Shown piece by piece: positions 1 through 8,484 of a DNA stretch of 23,968 nucleotides. The notes under the pieces are model-generated. The model was not told the origin of the DNA and searched no databases. It saw only the letters and a list, made by a program, of their open reading frames with translations. The position numbers and the translations under genes were made by a program. Location: IMG/VR virus record IMGVR_UViG_3300046011_000606, positions 1 to 23,968 of that record. One strand, given 5' to 3'. Within the stretch, counting starts at the first letter, position 1, and each line of letters begins with the position of its first letter. The DNA comes from a virus.

Positions 1-1
1 C

Positions 2-196
2 GAGACCTCCAACAAGGCCATGAAGGCTGCGATTGAGGTCATGGAAGCAACCAACGGCACCACGGACAATCGTCTGAAGGCGGCCAAACTTATTCTGGAC
101 TTCACCCAGACGAAGCCTGTGGTCAAGAACGAGACCACCTTGAAGACCGCTGAGGAGTTCCTCGCGGGCATCATGGAAGACGATTCAAAAGAATAA
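2..196 (+). CDS. Probable terminase small subunit, C-terminal part
   Basis: An open frame runs from the left edge to a TAA at 194-196 and gives the last 64 residues of a protein whose start lies outside the window. It is charged and mostly helical, with a stretch (DNRLKAAKLILDFTQTKPV) of the kind found near the C-terminus of phage small terminase subunits, and ends in an acidic tail (EDDSKE). The call rests mainly on position: the large terminase gene follows, separated only by an HNH endonuclease gene. The small subunit recognises the packaging site and loads the motor. I recognise no decisive motif, so another small packaging-region protein is possible. Confidence 0.5.
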   Translation, partial: ETSNKAMKAAIEVMEATNGTTDNRLKAAKLILDFTQTKPVVKNETTLKTAEEFLAGIMEDDSKE

Positions 197-228
197 CCTA
201 TCGGGGGTGCCATCGACGGATGGCTTTA

Positions 229-263
229 GGTGGTAAGGCACCACCCCGTCCTCCTTACAGGAC
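229..263 (+). promoter_or_regulatory. Tandem hairpins, the second covering the HNH gene's ribosome binding site
   Basis: Two perfect short inverted repeats sit back to back in the 72-nt gap before the HNH gene. The first is GGTGGT/ACCACC (229-234 with 240-245, loop of 5). The second is GTCCT/AGGAC (248-252 with 259-263, loop of 6). The only Shine-Dalgarno candidate for the ATG at 269 is AGGA at 259-262, which forms the 3' arm of the second hairpin. In a long transcript the site would be partly hidden. Hairpins over the ribosome site are known for phage T4 homing endonuclease genes; the function here is inference. Confidence 0.5.
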
Positions 264-268
264 ATTAA

Positions 269-865
269 ATGAAGATTATCACAAGAGCCGAGGCGCAAGC
301 CTTGGGGCTAAAATACTTCTATACAGGGAAGCCGTGTCGAAACGGACACACTGACAAGCGTTCCGTTACAGGCGGACGTTGCATGGAATGCAATCGCGCA
401 GCAGCCAATCTCCACAACAAGCGCTACCCACTACAGGCTTCGTGGCGGCAGATGATAAATCGTTGTTACAATGAGTTTTCAGCCTCCTATGAAGACTACG
501 GCGCGCGTGGAATCACCGTGTGTGATCGGTGGAGAGACCCAGTGAATGGGTACGCTAGATTCTTAGCCGACATGGGGCCTCGCCCTGAAGGATTTTCACT
601 TGATCGTATAAACAATGATGGGAATTACACACCTCGAAACTGTCGCTGGGCCGACTTAGCGACACAGAGCCGTAACAAGCGGTGGACGAAGTTGAAGGGT
701 GAAGATGTCATTGAAGCATTCAGGATGCTGGATGCTGGCGCAACTCAGCGCGCTGTCGCCCGTCACTATAAGTGTGACCAAGCCAACATCTGGCGCATGA
801 ATAAAAGACGAGAGATTTACATTGAACAGGGACTTGATTGCCGTCCGCAAAAAGCTGCGGGATAG
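269..865 (+). CDS. HNH homing-type endonuclease with HTH tail
   Basis: The 198-residue protein has three visible parts. Residues about 20-45 hold a Cys/His cluster (CRNGH ... CMECN) that could bind zinc. Residues about 57-137 match the common phage HNH pattern (MINRCYN, YGARGI, CDRW, DRINNDGNYTPRNCRW). Residues about 145-180 look like a helix-turn-helix (TQRAVARHYKCDQANIW) that would add DNA specificity. It probably cuts DNA at one long site and spreads its own gene. It lies between the terminase genes and its last 44 nt overlap the large terminase frame. G+C in sampled lines is about 47-48%, below the head genes. Some HNH proteins beside terminases help packaging, but this domain set fits a free-standing homing endonuclease better. 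Confidence 0.85.
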   Translation: MKIITRAEAQALGLKYFYTGKPCRNGHTDKRSVTGGRCMECNRAAANLHNKRYPLQASWRQMINRCYNEFSASYEDYGARGITVCDRWRDPVNGYARFLADMGPRPEGFSLDRINNDGNYTPRNCRWADLATQSRNKRWTKLKGEDVIEAFRMLDAGATQRAVARHYKCDQANIWRMNKRREIYIEQGLDCRPQKAAG

Positions 866-2396
866 CTTCCCGTTTTATGCCAAGCATGCCCTTAAGATAA
901 GAACGAAGGCTGGTGAGATTGCCCCCCTTATTCAGAACGCGGGGCAGAAGCTGCTACAAGACGCCATCGACAAAGACATGGCTACGCGGGGATACGCCCG
1001 CATCGTGGTTCTCAAGGGAAGGCAAATGGGTATGTCCACCTACATTGGTGGATACCTGTACTTCTCAGTGTCGCAACGCAAAGCCGCTAAGGCAATGGTT
1101 GTTGCCCACGTTGCTGACAGCACCCGCGCTCTATTTGACATGACGAAAAGATATCATGACAACTGTCCAGATGCGTTGAAGCCTTCGACACGCTACGCTT
1201 CACGCCGCGAATTGTTCTTCGACAAGCTGGACAGCGCCTACATCGTAAGTACGGCAGGCGGTGAGTCTATTGGTCGCGGTGAAACGCTGACACACCTCCA
1301 CGCCTCTGAGCTTGCATTCTGGCCAAAGTCTAATGCAGCAGAGACGTGGAACGGACTTTTACAGAGTGTGCCTAATACACCAGGCACAGTAGTGGTGGTG
1401 GAGAGCACTGCCAATGGCGTGTCAGGCTTGTTTCACGATCTGTGGCTTGGTGCGGTTAATGGCACTAACGGCTTCACGCCTGTGTTTGCACCGTGGTTCA
1501 TTGCGCCTGAGTACAGGCTGCCCGTTTCCGACCAGCTTGATTACACGCCTGAAGAAGAGCGCCTAATCGACAAGCACGGCTTGGATGATGCCCAGCTTCA
1601 GTTCAGGCGGCACCGCATAGCACAGACTTCACTTGAATTGTTTCAGCAAGAGTTCCCCGCTGAACCTGAAGAAGCCTTCCTGACTACTGGTAGGCCTGTA
1701 TTCTCCCCGGCCATTCTGACAGCGCGTATGCAGGAAACTCCTGACATCGTTGCCCGCTTGGCGCTTGAGGGTGAAGAATGGTCTAACCACCCCCGTGGAG
1801 AGCTTGTCCAATACTATCACCATGACCCTGCCGAGACGTACTACATCGGCGCTGACATTGCGCTAGGCAACGGTAAGGGTGACTACAGCGTAGCCCAAGT
1901 GTTGGACTCAAAGAAGCGACAGGTGGCTGTGTGGAGATCGAACTTCTACGACAGCTACTACCTTGCAGATGTCCTCTACCAGTTGGGTAAGTTTTACAAC
2001 ATGGCATTCATCGTGCCTGAGAACAACTCACACGGCATTTTGGCATGTAGCCGACTTGGACGCGACTTAGCGTACCCCAACGTCTACATGACTACTGAAG
2101 TGAACAAACTCACTGACCGTGAAAGTGTGCAGATCGGCTTCACTACAACCGTGAAGACTAAGCCACTTATTATCGATGAGCTTCGCGCCGCTGTGCGCGA
2201 TGGAGAGCTAGAGATCAACGACAAGATCACCCTCCAAGAAATGCTGACGTACATAGTGACTGAAAGCGGGGCGATGGAAGCCGAGCAGGGGTGTTTTGAT
2301 GATTGCGTCATGTCCCTCGCGCTCGCCAATCACGTACACGCAGGACGCTTCACGCCAGTAGAAGTCACTGACGATTTCTACATAGAATCCATATAA
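822..2396 (+). CDS. terL: Terminase large subunit (packaging ATPase-nuclease)
   Basis: This 524-aa motor protein pumps DNA into the prohead and cuts it. The ATPase half shows a Walker A (LKGRQMGMST, 64-73), a Walker B-type segment with Glu163 (ASELAFW) and a coupling motif ESTANG (194-199). The RNase H-like nuclease half shows Asp345 and Asp354 (GADIALGNGKGD), Glu400 (PENNSHG) and Asp493/494 (FDDCVMSLAL). Length is normal. The start is TTG at 822, with GAGAG at 810-814 and an in-frame stop at 798; the N-terminus then matches the usual family opening (YAKHALKIRTKAGEI). This start lies inside the HNH gene, so the HNH gene may have reshaped it. Third positions are more A/T-rich than in the portal gene. 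Confidence 0.95.
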   Translation: MNRDLIAVRKKLRDSFPFYAKHALKIRTKAGEIAPLIQNAGQKLLQDAIDKDMATRGYARIVVLKGRQMGMSTYIGGYLYFSVSQRKAAKAMVVAHVADSTRALFDMTKRYHDNCPDALKPSTRYASRRELFFDKLDSAYIVSTAGGESIGRGETLTHLHASELAFWPKSNAAETWNGLLQSVPNTPGTVVVVESTANGVSGLFHDLWLGAVNGTNGFTPVFAPWFIAPEYRLPVSDQLDYTPEEERLIDKHGLDDAQLQFRRHRIAQTSLELFQQEFPAEPEEAFLTTGRPVFSPAILTARMQETPDIVARLALEGEEWSNHPRGELVQYYHHDPAETYYIGADIALGNGKGDYSVAQVLDSKKRQVAVWRSNFYDSYYLADVLYQLGKFYNMAFIVPENNSHGILACSRLGRDLAYPNVYMTTEVNKLTDRESVQIGFTTTVKTKPLIIDELRAAVRDGELEINDKITLQEMLTYIVTESGAMEAEQGCFDDCVMSLALANHVHAGRFTPVEVTDDFYIESI

Positions 2397-2412
2397 CATT
2401 AGGGCCTCATTG

Positions 2413-4446
2413 ATGGCGAAGAAATTCAAGAAGCTCTCTGATGAGGACCTGATTGTCAAACTCGATCAGAACCTCAAGGGCAGCGTCTCCAACCACGACA
2501 CTATCCTCTCCAAGGAGAGACAAGAGGTGTTGGACTATTATCATGGCAAGTCTCCCAAGCCTCAGCACTCCGGTAACTCCAAGTACATAAGCATGGACGT
2601 GTGGGACGCTGTGGAGTCCTGTAAAGCTACGATTCTGGAGACCTTTGCGTCCGGAAATGAGATTGCTGAGTTCGTGCCCCAGAACGCAGATGACGTGGAG
2701 ATGGCGAAGATTGCCACCCTCTACACAGACTATGTCATCTTCCGTCAAAACGATGGTTACGACATCTTCTCCCAGGTCATCCATGACGCCCTGATCAGCC
2801 GTGTAGGCGTGGCCAAGGTGTACTGGGACAAGTGCTATGAAGATCAGGAGGAGACTTTCTCTGACGTTCCCATTGAGGAACTGGAGATGGTCCTTGAGGC
2901 CAATGACCTTGAGCTACGTGGAGTGCCCACAGCCGACCCGGAGGCCGGAACGGTCTCTGGCACGGTAGCCCGCCGCATCAACAAGTCTCAGGTTCGCGTT
3001 GATCCTATTCCGCCTGAGGAGTTTCTCATCTCGACCACGGCCAAGAGCCTCAAGGACACCCACTTCTGCGCCCACCGCGTGAAGGCTACGGTATCCGAGG
3101 TCATGGCGATGGGTCTGAGCAAGGAGGAAGCCCTCAAGCTCCCAGTAGACGGATTGTCTGACGTATCCGACCCAGACATGATTGCCCGCTTCCAAGAGTT
3201 GAATACTGGCTTCGACAAGGTCTCCGAGTATCAGGAGCAGATGCGCGAAGTCACTGTCCACGAATGCTACATTCGGATTGACCTAGACGGCGATGGGTAC
3301 ACCAAGCTCTGGAAGATTACCAAAGCTGGCAAGCACATCCTCGACAAGGAGCCGATTGACCGCCTTCCCTTCGTGCCGTTCATCCCCATGCCTATCCCGC
3401 ATGCATTCTACGGCTCCAACTACGCCTCCAAGGTCATCCCTATCCAGAACGCCCGCACGGTACTCATGCGTGGCATCTTGGATCATACGGTCATCACCAA
3501 TAACCCCCGCTATCAGGTGGTCAAAGGTGCTCTGGTCAACCCCAGGGAGATGCTTGAGAACCGTGTAGGTGGCTTGGTGAACGTGACGCGGCCTGACGGT
3601 ATCATGCCGCTCCAGCAGTCCTCGCTGAACCCCTTCGTCTTCCAGACCATTCAGTTGCTGGATGAGGACAAGGAAGATACCACTGGTGTCTCCAAGCTGT
3701 CTCAGGGTCTCAACAAGGACGCTGTGTCCAAGCAGAACAGCCAAGCGATGGTTGAACAGCTTGTGGGTCTCTCCCAGCAGCGCCAGAAGATCATCGCCCG
3801 CAACTTCGCCAACCAGTTCATGGTCCCTCTGTACCTTGAGGTCTACCGTCTGGTCATTGAGAACGAAGATCAGGCGAAGGTCATTGAGGTTGCTGGTAAC
3901 TACGTTGAGGTCGAACCCTCCAAGTGGGACCAGCGCACTGACGTTACCGTTGCCCTGAAGCTTGGGTATGGCGAGAAGGAACAGGAAGCAGCCCAGCTTA
4001 TGGGTCTCCACCAGTTCCTGTCCCAGGACCCCGGTGCCCAGCCGTTCTACGACATGCCCCAGAAGTATGCAGTCATTAGTGACTACATGAAACTGGTGGG
4101 CATGAAGGACAGCAAGTACCTCAAGCCTATTCAGGAGGTCCAGCCTCCGCAGCCGCCGCCTGACTTCGTGGCAGAGCTTGAGAAGCTCAAGGCCGAGACG
4201 GAAGCCATCAAGGCCAACACGCAGATGGAAGTCATGAAGACCCAGTTCGACCAGAAGATGGAAGAGATGCGTCTCCAGCTTGAGAAGTCCAACGAGATGA
4301 TCAAGCTCATGACCCAGCAGCGTGACGCCGAGCGCAAGGAGTTCGAGGCCAAGTCGCGCCACGAAATCGGCATGCGTGAACTCGCAATGATGGAAAGGCA
4401 ACCCGCTGAGGTCAAGCAGACCCAGATCGTCAGCCCGAATGGATAA
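2413..4446 (+). CDS. Portal protein, P22 type
   Basis: This 677-aa protein should form the dodecameric ring at the head vertex through which DNA passes. Its opening pattern (EVLDYYHGKSPKPQ, then SMDVWDAVESCKATILETF) and the following YVIFRQNDGYDIF and GVAKVYWD segments are those of P22-like portals rather than of the T7 gp8 group. The C-terminal third, from about residue 570 to 660, is a Lys/Glu-rich predicted coiled coil and ends in a short polar tail. ATG 2413 follows AGGG about 9 nt upstream; a TTG directly before it is less likely. It follows the terminase by 16 nt. Confidence 0.85.
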   Translation: MAKKFKKLSDEDLIVKLDQNLKGSVSNHDTILSKERQEVLDYYHGKSPKPQHSGNSKYISMDVWDAVESCKATILETFASGNEIAEFVPQNADDVEMAKIATLYTDYVIFRQNDGYDIFSQVIHDALISRVGVAKVYWDKCYEDQEETFSDVPIEELEMVLEANDLELRGVPTADPEAGTVSGTVARRINKSQVRVDPIPPEEFLISTTAKSLKDTHFCAHRVKATVSEVMAMGLSKEEALKLPVDGLSDVSDPDMIARFQELNTGFDKVSEYQEQMREVTVHECYIRIDLDGDGYTKLWKITKAGKHILDKEPIDRLPFVPFIPMPIPHAFYGSNYASKVIPIQNARTVLMRGILDHTVITNNPRYQVVKGALVNPREMLENRVGGLVNVTRPDGIMPLQQSSLNPFVFQTIQLLDEDKEDTTGVSKLSQGLNKDAVSKQNSQAMVEQLVGLSQQRQKIIARNFANQFMVPLYLEVYRLVIENEDQAKVIEVAGNYVEVEPSKWDQRTDVTVALKLGYGEKEQEAAQLMGLHQFLSQDPGAQPFYDMPQKYAVISDYMKLVGMKDSKYLKPIQEVQPPQPPPDFVAELEKLKAETEAIKANTQMEVMKTQFDQKMEEMRLQLEKSNEMIKLMTQQRDAERKEFEAKSRHEIGMRELAMMERQPAEVKQTQIVSPNG

Positions 4447-4451
4447 TCTAA

Positions 4452-4898
4452 ATGGATAAGAGTGTATTTCAGCGAGCGCTGAGTCAGTACGCCAAGAATC
4501 ACCCTGCTGGTTCTGGCCCCTCCGCATTTGTGCCTTGGGGTCTGATCTTCCAGCAGTGGATGGGGAAAGACGCAAAGGGCAAAGACGGCAAAGATGCCAA
4601 GAAGCCTGTAACCCAGACCCCTCTACCGCCCGTAACTACGCCTAACCCCCTTGATCAGCCCCCTCCGGGGCAGGGTGGCATGCAGGCGCAGGGGGCAAAC
4701 CCTTGGCTCTACAATCCCGCCACTGCCCCTTGGATGGCTAACCCATCCGGTATGGGCATGCAGAACTACTTCAACTTCCCGCCCTTCGCCCACGGGCAGG
4801 GCATGCCTCAAGGCAACAACTATCAAAGCTGGCAACCGCCTGGTGTCCCCACCACTGGTGGCCCGCTTCCTCCGTTCAATCCGAACGGTAGGTACTAA
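4452..4898 (+). CDS. Low-complexity Pro/Gly/Asn-rich protein, unknown
   Basis: I do not recognise this 148-aa protein. The first 45 residues look like an ordinary folded or helical segment with a Lys/Asp/Gly run (KDAKGKDGKDAKK). The rest is rich in Pro, Gly, Asn, Gln and aromatic residues (for example PPFAHGQGMPQGNNYQSWQPP) and is probably disordered. It lies 5 nt after the portal gene and before the scaffold, so it is most likely a minor head-assembly or virion protein. The start codon has no strong Shine-Dalgarno, so translation may be coupled to the portal gene. Codon use is like its neighbours. Confidence 0.65.
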   Translation: MDKSVFQRALSQYAKNHPAGSGPSAFVPWGLIFQQWMGKDAKGKDGKDAKKPVTQTPLPPVTTPNPLDQPPPGQGGMQAQGANPWLYNPATAPWMANPSGMGMQNYFNFPPFAHGQGMPQGNNYQSWQPPGVPTTGGPLPPFNPNGRY

Positions 4899-4918
4899 GA
4901 ATACAACGGAGAGCACAT

Positions 4919-5191
4919 TTGAAACAACTTACTGAGCAGGAGCAGAAAATCCTGATTGCGGGTGAAGCCGCACAGACGCTCCTGAACAACCCAGACATTG
5001 CGAGTGCTATCAATGAACTCAGCGAAAGCCTCGCAAACTCAATCCTGAATACGCCCCCTGAGGACTCCAAGAAACGAGAGGTACTCTACAACGTACATTT
5101 CGGTCTTAGGGAACTTGTGGGCATTCTCAGCCACCGTGTCCAACTCAAGCAGAACATTGAGTCACAGATGGTTGAAGAGGAGAACGAATAA
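4919..5191 (+). CDS. Small helical head-region protein, unknown
   Basis: A 90-aa protein, mostly alpha-helical and acidic at its end (EEENE). It begins with TTG at 4919, supported by GGAGA about 7 nt upstream; no ATG lies near. Its TAA shares one base with the ATG of the scaffold gene, so the two are probably translated together. Small proteins of this size commonly precede the scaffold in podovirus head operons. I recognise no motif and give no function. Confidence 0.7.
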   Translation: MKQLTEQEQKILIAGEAAQTLLNNPDIASAINELSESLANSILNTPPEDSKKREVLYNVHFGLRELVGILSHRVQLKQNIESQMVEEENE

Positions 5192-6201
5192 TGTCAGCCA
5201 TCCAGCAGGACGCTGAGTCTACCCCGACTAACACCACCCTCACTGCGGAAACCGCCAGTGAACTCTTCCTGAAGCAGTGGAAGGTCGCTCCTGACGAGCC
5301 AGCCAAACCTGTAGAAGGGGATAAGAAGCCCCCGGCACCTGTGGACGCCGAGAATGCTTCTGATGACGAGGAACTCCTCCTAGAGGATGACGAAGGTTCA
5401 GAGGACCCGAAAGACTCCGACAAGAAGGCCCTAGAGCGACAGTTCATCGATAACGATGATGCTGTTGTCAAGGTGGCTGTGAATGGTCAGGAGCTTGAGG
5501 TATCCGTAAAGGACTTGAAGCGTCTCTATGGGCAGGAACAAAGCCTCACCCATAAGTCCATGGAACTTGCCAACCGCCGTAAGGAAGCTGAAGAAGTCGG
5601 CTCCTATTACGCGAGTGGCCTTTCACGACTCGTCCAGATGGCTGAGGAGGAATACGCTCCCTACGCCAACATCGACTTCCTGAGTGCAGCTAAGGACCCG
5701 AACATCTCCGGTGAGGAGCTTCGGGCGCTGCGTGAGGAAGCACAGACGAAGTATCAGAAGTACCAGTTCCTGACACAGGAGCTTGGCAACTACACGAAGC
5801 AGCAGAACGAGCAACGTGCCCAGCTTATGCACCAGCAGGCCTCTGCCACCATTCAGGAGCTTACGCATCCTGAGACTGGCATCCCGAACTGGGGTCCTCA
5901 GCTTTATGAGGAAGTAGGCAACTACGCTGTGTCCAAGGGCATGAAGCCTGAAGCCTTTGCTGCTATCCTGGATGCCGCGTCACTGCGGGTCATCCATGAG
6001 GCCTATCGCTACGATAAGGCCAAGAAGGTTGCCACCCAGAAGAAGGCTTCGGCACCTAAGAGTGTCCTGAAGTCCACGGCTACTCCTGATACTGCCCGCT
6101 TCGATACTGACAAGTCCAAGGCCTCGCTGTCCAAACTGCGACAGTCGGGACGCAGGGAAGATGCAGTCAGCGCTCTCCTCGCCAAATGGGGCGTGGAGTA
6201 A
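5191..6201 (+). CDS. Scaffolding protein
   Basis: This 336-aa protein fits a phage scaffold, which guides assembly of the major capsid protein and then leaves the prohead. Residues 1-90 are acidic and low in complexity, with many Asp/Glu runs (DDEELLLEDDEGSED). Next comes a small beta segment (VVKVAVNGQELEVSVKDL) typical of this group, then a long Gln/Glu/Lys-rich helical middle. The C-terminus is basic (KSKASLSKLRQSGRRED), as expected for capsid binding. It lies directly upstream of the capsid gene, the usual place. No sequence motif is catalytic. Confidence 0.8.
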   Translation: MSAIQQDAESTPTNTTLTAETASELFLKQWKVAPDEPAKPVEGDKKPPAPVDAENASDDEELLLEDDEGSEDPKDSDKKALERQFIDNDDAVVKVAVNGQELEVSVKDLKRLYGQEQSLTHKSMELANRRKEAEEVGSYYASGLSRLVQMAEEEYAPYANIDFLSAAKDPNISGEELRALREEAQTKYQKYQFLTQELGNYTKQQNEQRAQLMHQQASATIQELTHPETGIPNWGPQLYEEVGNYAVSKGMKPEAFAAILDAASLRVIHEAYRYDKAKKVATQKKASAPKSVLKSTATPDTARFDTDKSKASLSKLRQSGRREDAVSALLAKWGVE

Positions 6202-6238
6202 CACTATCATCAATCCTCCTTCTAAGGACTAATCTACC

Positions 6239-7123
6239 ATGACGATGTATTCTACCTACGACCAGATCGGCATTGCCGAAGACATCTCGGACGTTATTAC
6301 CAATATCTCTCCGACCAAGACGCCGTTCCAGACCTCCATTGGCTCTGAGAAGATCGACAACCGTCTCTTCCAGTGGCAGGAGGATTCCCTCCGTGCCCAG
6401 GCCGACAACAAGGCCCTGGAAGGCTTCACGGCGACTGACGTTGCCCGTACGCCGACTGTGATGCGCCAGAACTACACTCAGATTCTCTCTGACACGTTCC
6501 GCATTACGGCCACCAGCGATGTGGTCCGCACCTATGGCCGCGCCAAGGAAACTGCTTACCAGCTTGCCAAGACTGGCGAGGAACTGAAGCGTGACCTTGA
6601 GTTCTCCTTTGTCGGCATCAACAATGCCGCTGTGGCGGGTGCCGAGACCGTCACCGCCCGTGAGATGGCTTCGGCCCTCAACATGATCGACGCTGGTAAC
6701 GTCATCGCGGGTGGTACTGCCGCCCTGACGGAAACCATGATCCTGAACTGCCACCGTGCGACTTATGACGCTGGTGGTGAGCCGGAAATCCTCATGATCA
6801 AGCCCGCAGACGCTCTCATCGTCGCTGGCTTCGCAGCGGCTTCAGGTCGCCAGCGTGACTTCAAGGACTCGCGCACCATCACCAACGTAGTGGACCTGTA
6901 CATTTCTCCATGGGGTGAGCTTAAAGTGGTAATCAATAGATTCCTGCTCTCCACCGTGGCCTTCATGTACCAGCCCGACATGTACAAGAAGTGCGTCCTC
7001 CGTCCGTGGACGAAGGAAAGCCTGGCCAAGGACGGTGACTCCAACCGCACCATGGTTGTCGGTGAGTTCTCGCTCAAGCACAAGAACTTCAAGGCTGGTG
7101 GCTACGTCAACGCCATTACGTAA
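6239..7123 (+). CDS. Major capsid protein, DUF5309 family
   Basis: This 294-aa protein would form the icosahedral shell. The N-terminus (YDQIGIAEDISDVITNISPTKTPF) and the later KPADALIVAGF, VVDLYISPWGELKVVINR and Met/Tyr-rich segments match the DUF5309 group, which I know as HK97-fold capsids in SU10-like and other non-T7 podoviruses. It does not look like T7 gp10. ATG 6239 has AAGGA 10 nt upstream. A second ATG two codons on is possible. The gene has a strongly C/G-biased third position, as expected for a highly expressed protein. A hairpin-rich gap follows. Confidence 0.85.
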   Translation: MTMYSTYDQIGIAEDISDVITNISPTKTPFQTSIGSEKIDNRLFQWQEDSLRAQADNKALEGFTATDVARTPTVMRQNYTQILSDTFRITATSDVVRTYGRAKETAYQLAKTGEELKRDLEFSFVGINNAAVAGAETVTAREMASALNMIDAGNVIAGGTAALTETMILNCHRATYDAGGEPEILMIKPADALIVAGFAAASGRQRDFKDSRTITNVVDLYISPWGELKVVINRFLLSTVAFMYQPDMYKKCVLRPWTKESLAKDGDSNRTMVVGEFSLKHKNFKAGGYVNAIT

Positions 7124-7147
7124 TAACCGTGGGCCGCAAAGTAGCAT

Positions 7148-7213
7148 CGTAGTCTTAGAGCTACGTTAGCCACGTATGGGACGCGGCGGGGGGTTTGCTC
7201 TCCACCTCCCGCC
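7148..7213 (+). other. Two hairpins after the capsid gene
   Basis: The 118-nt gap between capsid and next gene holds two inverted repeats. The first is CGTAG/CTACG (7148-7152 with 7161-7165). The second is GGCGGG/CCCGCC (7185-7190 with 7208-7213), extendable inward by two G-C pairs and a wobble. T7 has a terminator just after its capsid gene, so a partial terminator or mRNA stabiliser is plausible. There is no U-run after either stem, so a simple intrinsic terminator is not supported. Confidence 0.4.
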
Positions 7214-7241
7214 CGTTCTCCACTTATGAGAGCTTATGCAT

Positions 7242-7559
7242 ATGAACACCAAGACTAACCTGAAGAATGGCACTGTCCTCCACGATGTGGAATGGGACAT
7301 CGGCCAGAACGTAGACGGTCTCTTCGTCAAGAAGGACCAGATCATTTCCGACGAGTTCCTCACGGCCAACCGTGATGCCCGCTTCGAGTCCAAGGCTCCC
7401 TCCAAGGAGTACCACCGCTTCGCCTCCATCCCTGTGGTGGTCGTGGAGCAATGGCTGAAGCAGGGCTTTGACGTTTACAAGGAGTCTCCCAAGGCCATCG
7501 TAAAGCGCCTTCGTCAGGAGAACCTTGAAGCATTCCTCACCTCTAACAAGAGCCTGTAA
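7242..7559 (+). CDS. Small post-capsid protein, unknown
   Basis: A 105-aa soluble protein with mixed charge that I do not recognise by motif. It lies between the capsid gene and the head-tail adaptor gene, a place often taken by neck or head-completion proteins. ATG 7242 has GAGAG 9 nt upstream; the ATG at 7236 is too close to that site. The C-terminal half (VEQWLKQGFDVYKESPKAIVKRLRQ) looks helical and basic. It ends 5 nt before the next gene. Confidence 0.7.
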   Translation: MNTKTNLKNGTVLHDVEWDIGQNVDGLFVKKDQIISDEFLTANRDARFESKAPSKEYHRFASIPVVVVEQWLKQGFDVYKESPKAIVKRLRQENLEAFLTSNKSL

Positions 7560-7564
7560 CACAC

Positions 7565-8179
7565 ATGAACTATGGCGAGATTCGCACCCAGTTCAAAGCT
7601 ATCCTCAATCGCCGGGACTGCTCTAACGCCCTCGCTGATACGTTCCTGAATCAGTCTCTTCTCCGTTGCACCAGAGAGCTTAGAACACCCTCCCAGGAAG
7701 CCGAAGTCAGCCAGACGGTTGTCTCCCCCTTCACAGGCTTCCCGGTCCCCTCAGACATCATCCAGACCATCGCCTTCATGGTGGACACAGTGTCCGGCCA
7801 GAAGCGCAAGGTTACCTATGAGTCCCTTGCCCGCTTCCTGGAACGCGATGTCTACGTGGGGTCCCCCGCCTACTACACGCGCATTGGCAACGCCTTCCAG
7901 TTTCGTCCAGTCCCTGCCGAAGACACTGTGCTGACCCTCTACTACTATGGAGAGTTCGAACAGTTCGCAGATGACAACGACGAGACTGTCCTGTCCCTCA
8001 TTGCGCCTGACCTCCTGATCTATGGCGCACTGGCCTATGCTGCTGACTACTTCATGGATGACCGCGGGCAAGCCTTTGAAGGACGCTACGTCCAAATTGC
8101 CCAAGCACTCCAAGATCAGGCCTACGACCTCGATGCACATGATGCCTCGGTCGCCCCCGCTTACAACACAGAATACTGA
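7565..8179 (+). CDS. Head-tail adaptor protein (gp6/SU10-like)
   Basis: This 204-aa protein resembles the helical adaptors that sit under the portal and join it to the tail. The pattern is typical: an N-terminal helix with a Cys/Leu-rich segment (DTFLNQSLLRCTRELR), a central beta part (PSDIIQTIAFMVD ... YESLARFLE ... GNAFQFRPVPAED), then LTLYYYGEF, and a C-terminal helix bundle (LIYGALAYAADYFMDD). This is the counterpart in role of T7 tail tubular protein A, but it looks closer to the adaptors that accompany DUF5309 capsids. Its place after the capsid supports the call. Confidence 0.7.
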   Translation: MNYGEIRTQFKAILNRRDCSNALADTFLNQSLLRCTRELRTPSQEAEVSQTVVSPFTGFPVPSDIIQTIAFMVDTVSGQKRKVTYESLARFLERDVYVGSPAYYTRIGNAFQFRPVPAEDTVLTLYYYGEFEQFADDNDETVLSLIAPDLLIYGALAYAADYFMDDRGQAFEGRYVQIAQALQDQAYDLDAHDASVAPAYNTEY

Positions 8180-8193
8180 AAAGGACATCTTTG

Positions 8194-8469
8194 ATGGACC
8201 CGCTTAAGATTATCACGAACCAGACGGTTTCCGTATCTGGCACCTCCGCTGCTGTGACCAATGCCTTTGGCAATGGCACGACCATCATTCGTTTGGTCTC
8301 GACCACTGATTGTTACCTCAAGTTTGGCGCTACGCCGACCGCAGCTGCCACTGACATGCTGCTCCCCGCCAACGTGGTGGAGTACTTCGGGGCAACCCCG
8401 GGTGTGAAGGTTGCTGCTATTCAGAGGGCTGCTGCGGGTACACTTTTTGTCACCGAGATGTCCAAGTAA
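8194..8469 (+). CDS. Small beta-rich virion protein, unknown
   Basis: A 91-aa protein made of short polar beta-like stretches with many Thr, Ala and Val and one Cys (STTDCYLKFG). Proteins of this size and composition often lie between adaptor and fibre genes of podoviruses and may decorate the head or tail. ATG 8194 has AAGGA about 9 nt upstream; the TTG just before it is less likely. I assign no function. Confidence 0.65.
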   Translation: MDPLKIITNQTVSVSGTSAAVTNAFGNGTTIIRLVSTTDCYLKFGATPTAAATDMLLPANVVEYFGATPGVKVAAIQRAAAGTLFVTEMSK

Positions 8470-8484
8470 CAGGAGGACTGTATA

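Noticed and set aside
3283-4575. 430-aa open frame on the minus strand opposite the portal gene
   Set aside because: It mirrors the codon bias of the portal gene, is Leu/His/Asp-rich and shows no motif.
8201-8216. A repeat CTTAAGATTATCACG shared with 11196-11211
   Set aside because: One 15-nt match between two places in 24 kb is near the chance level, and both lie in coding frames (LKIIT).
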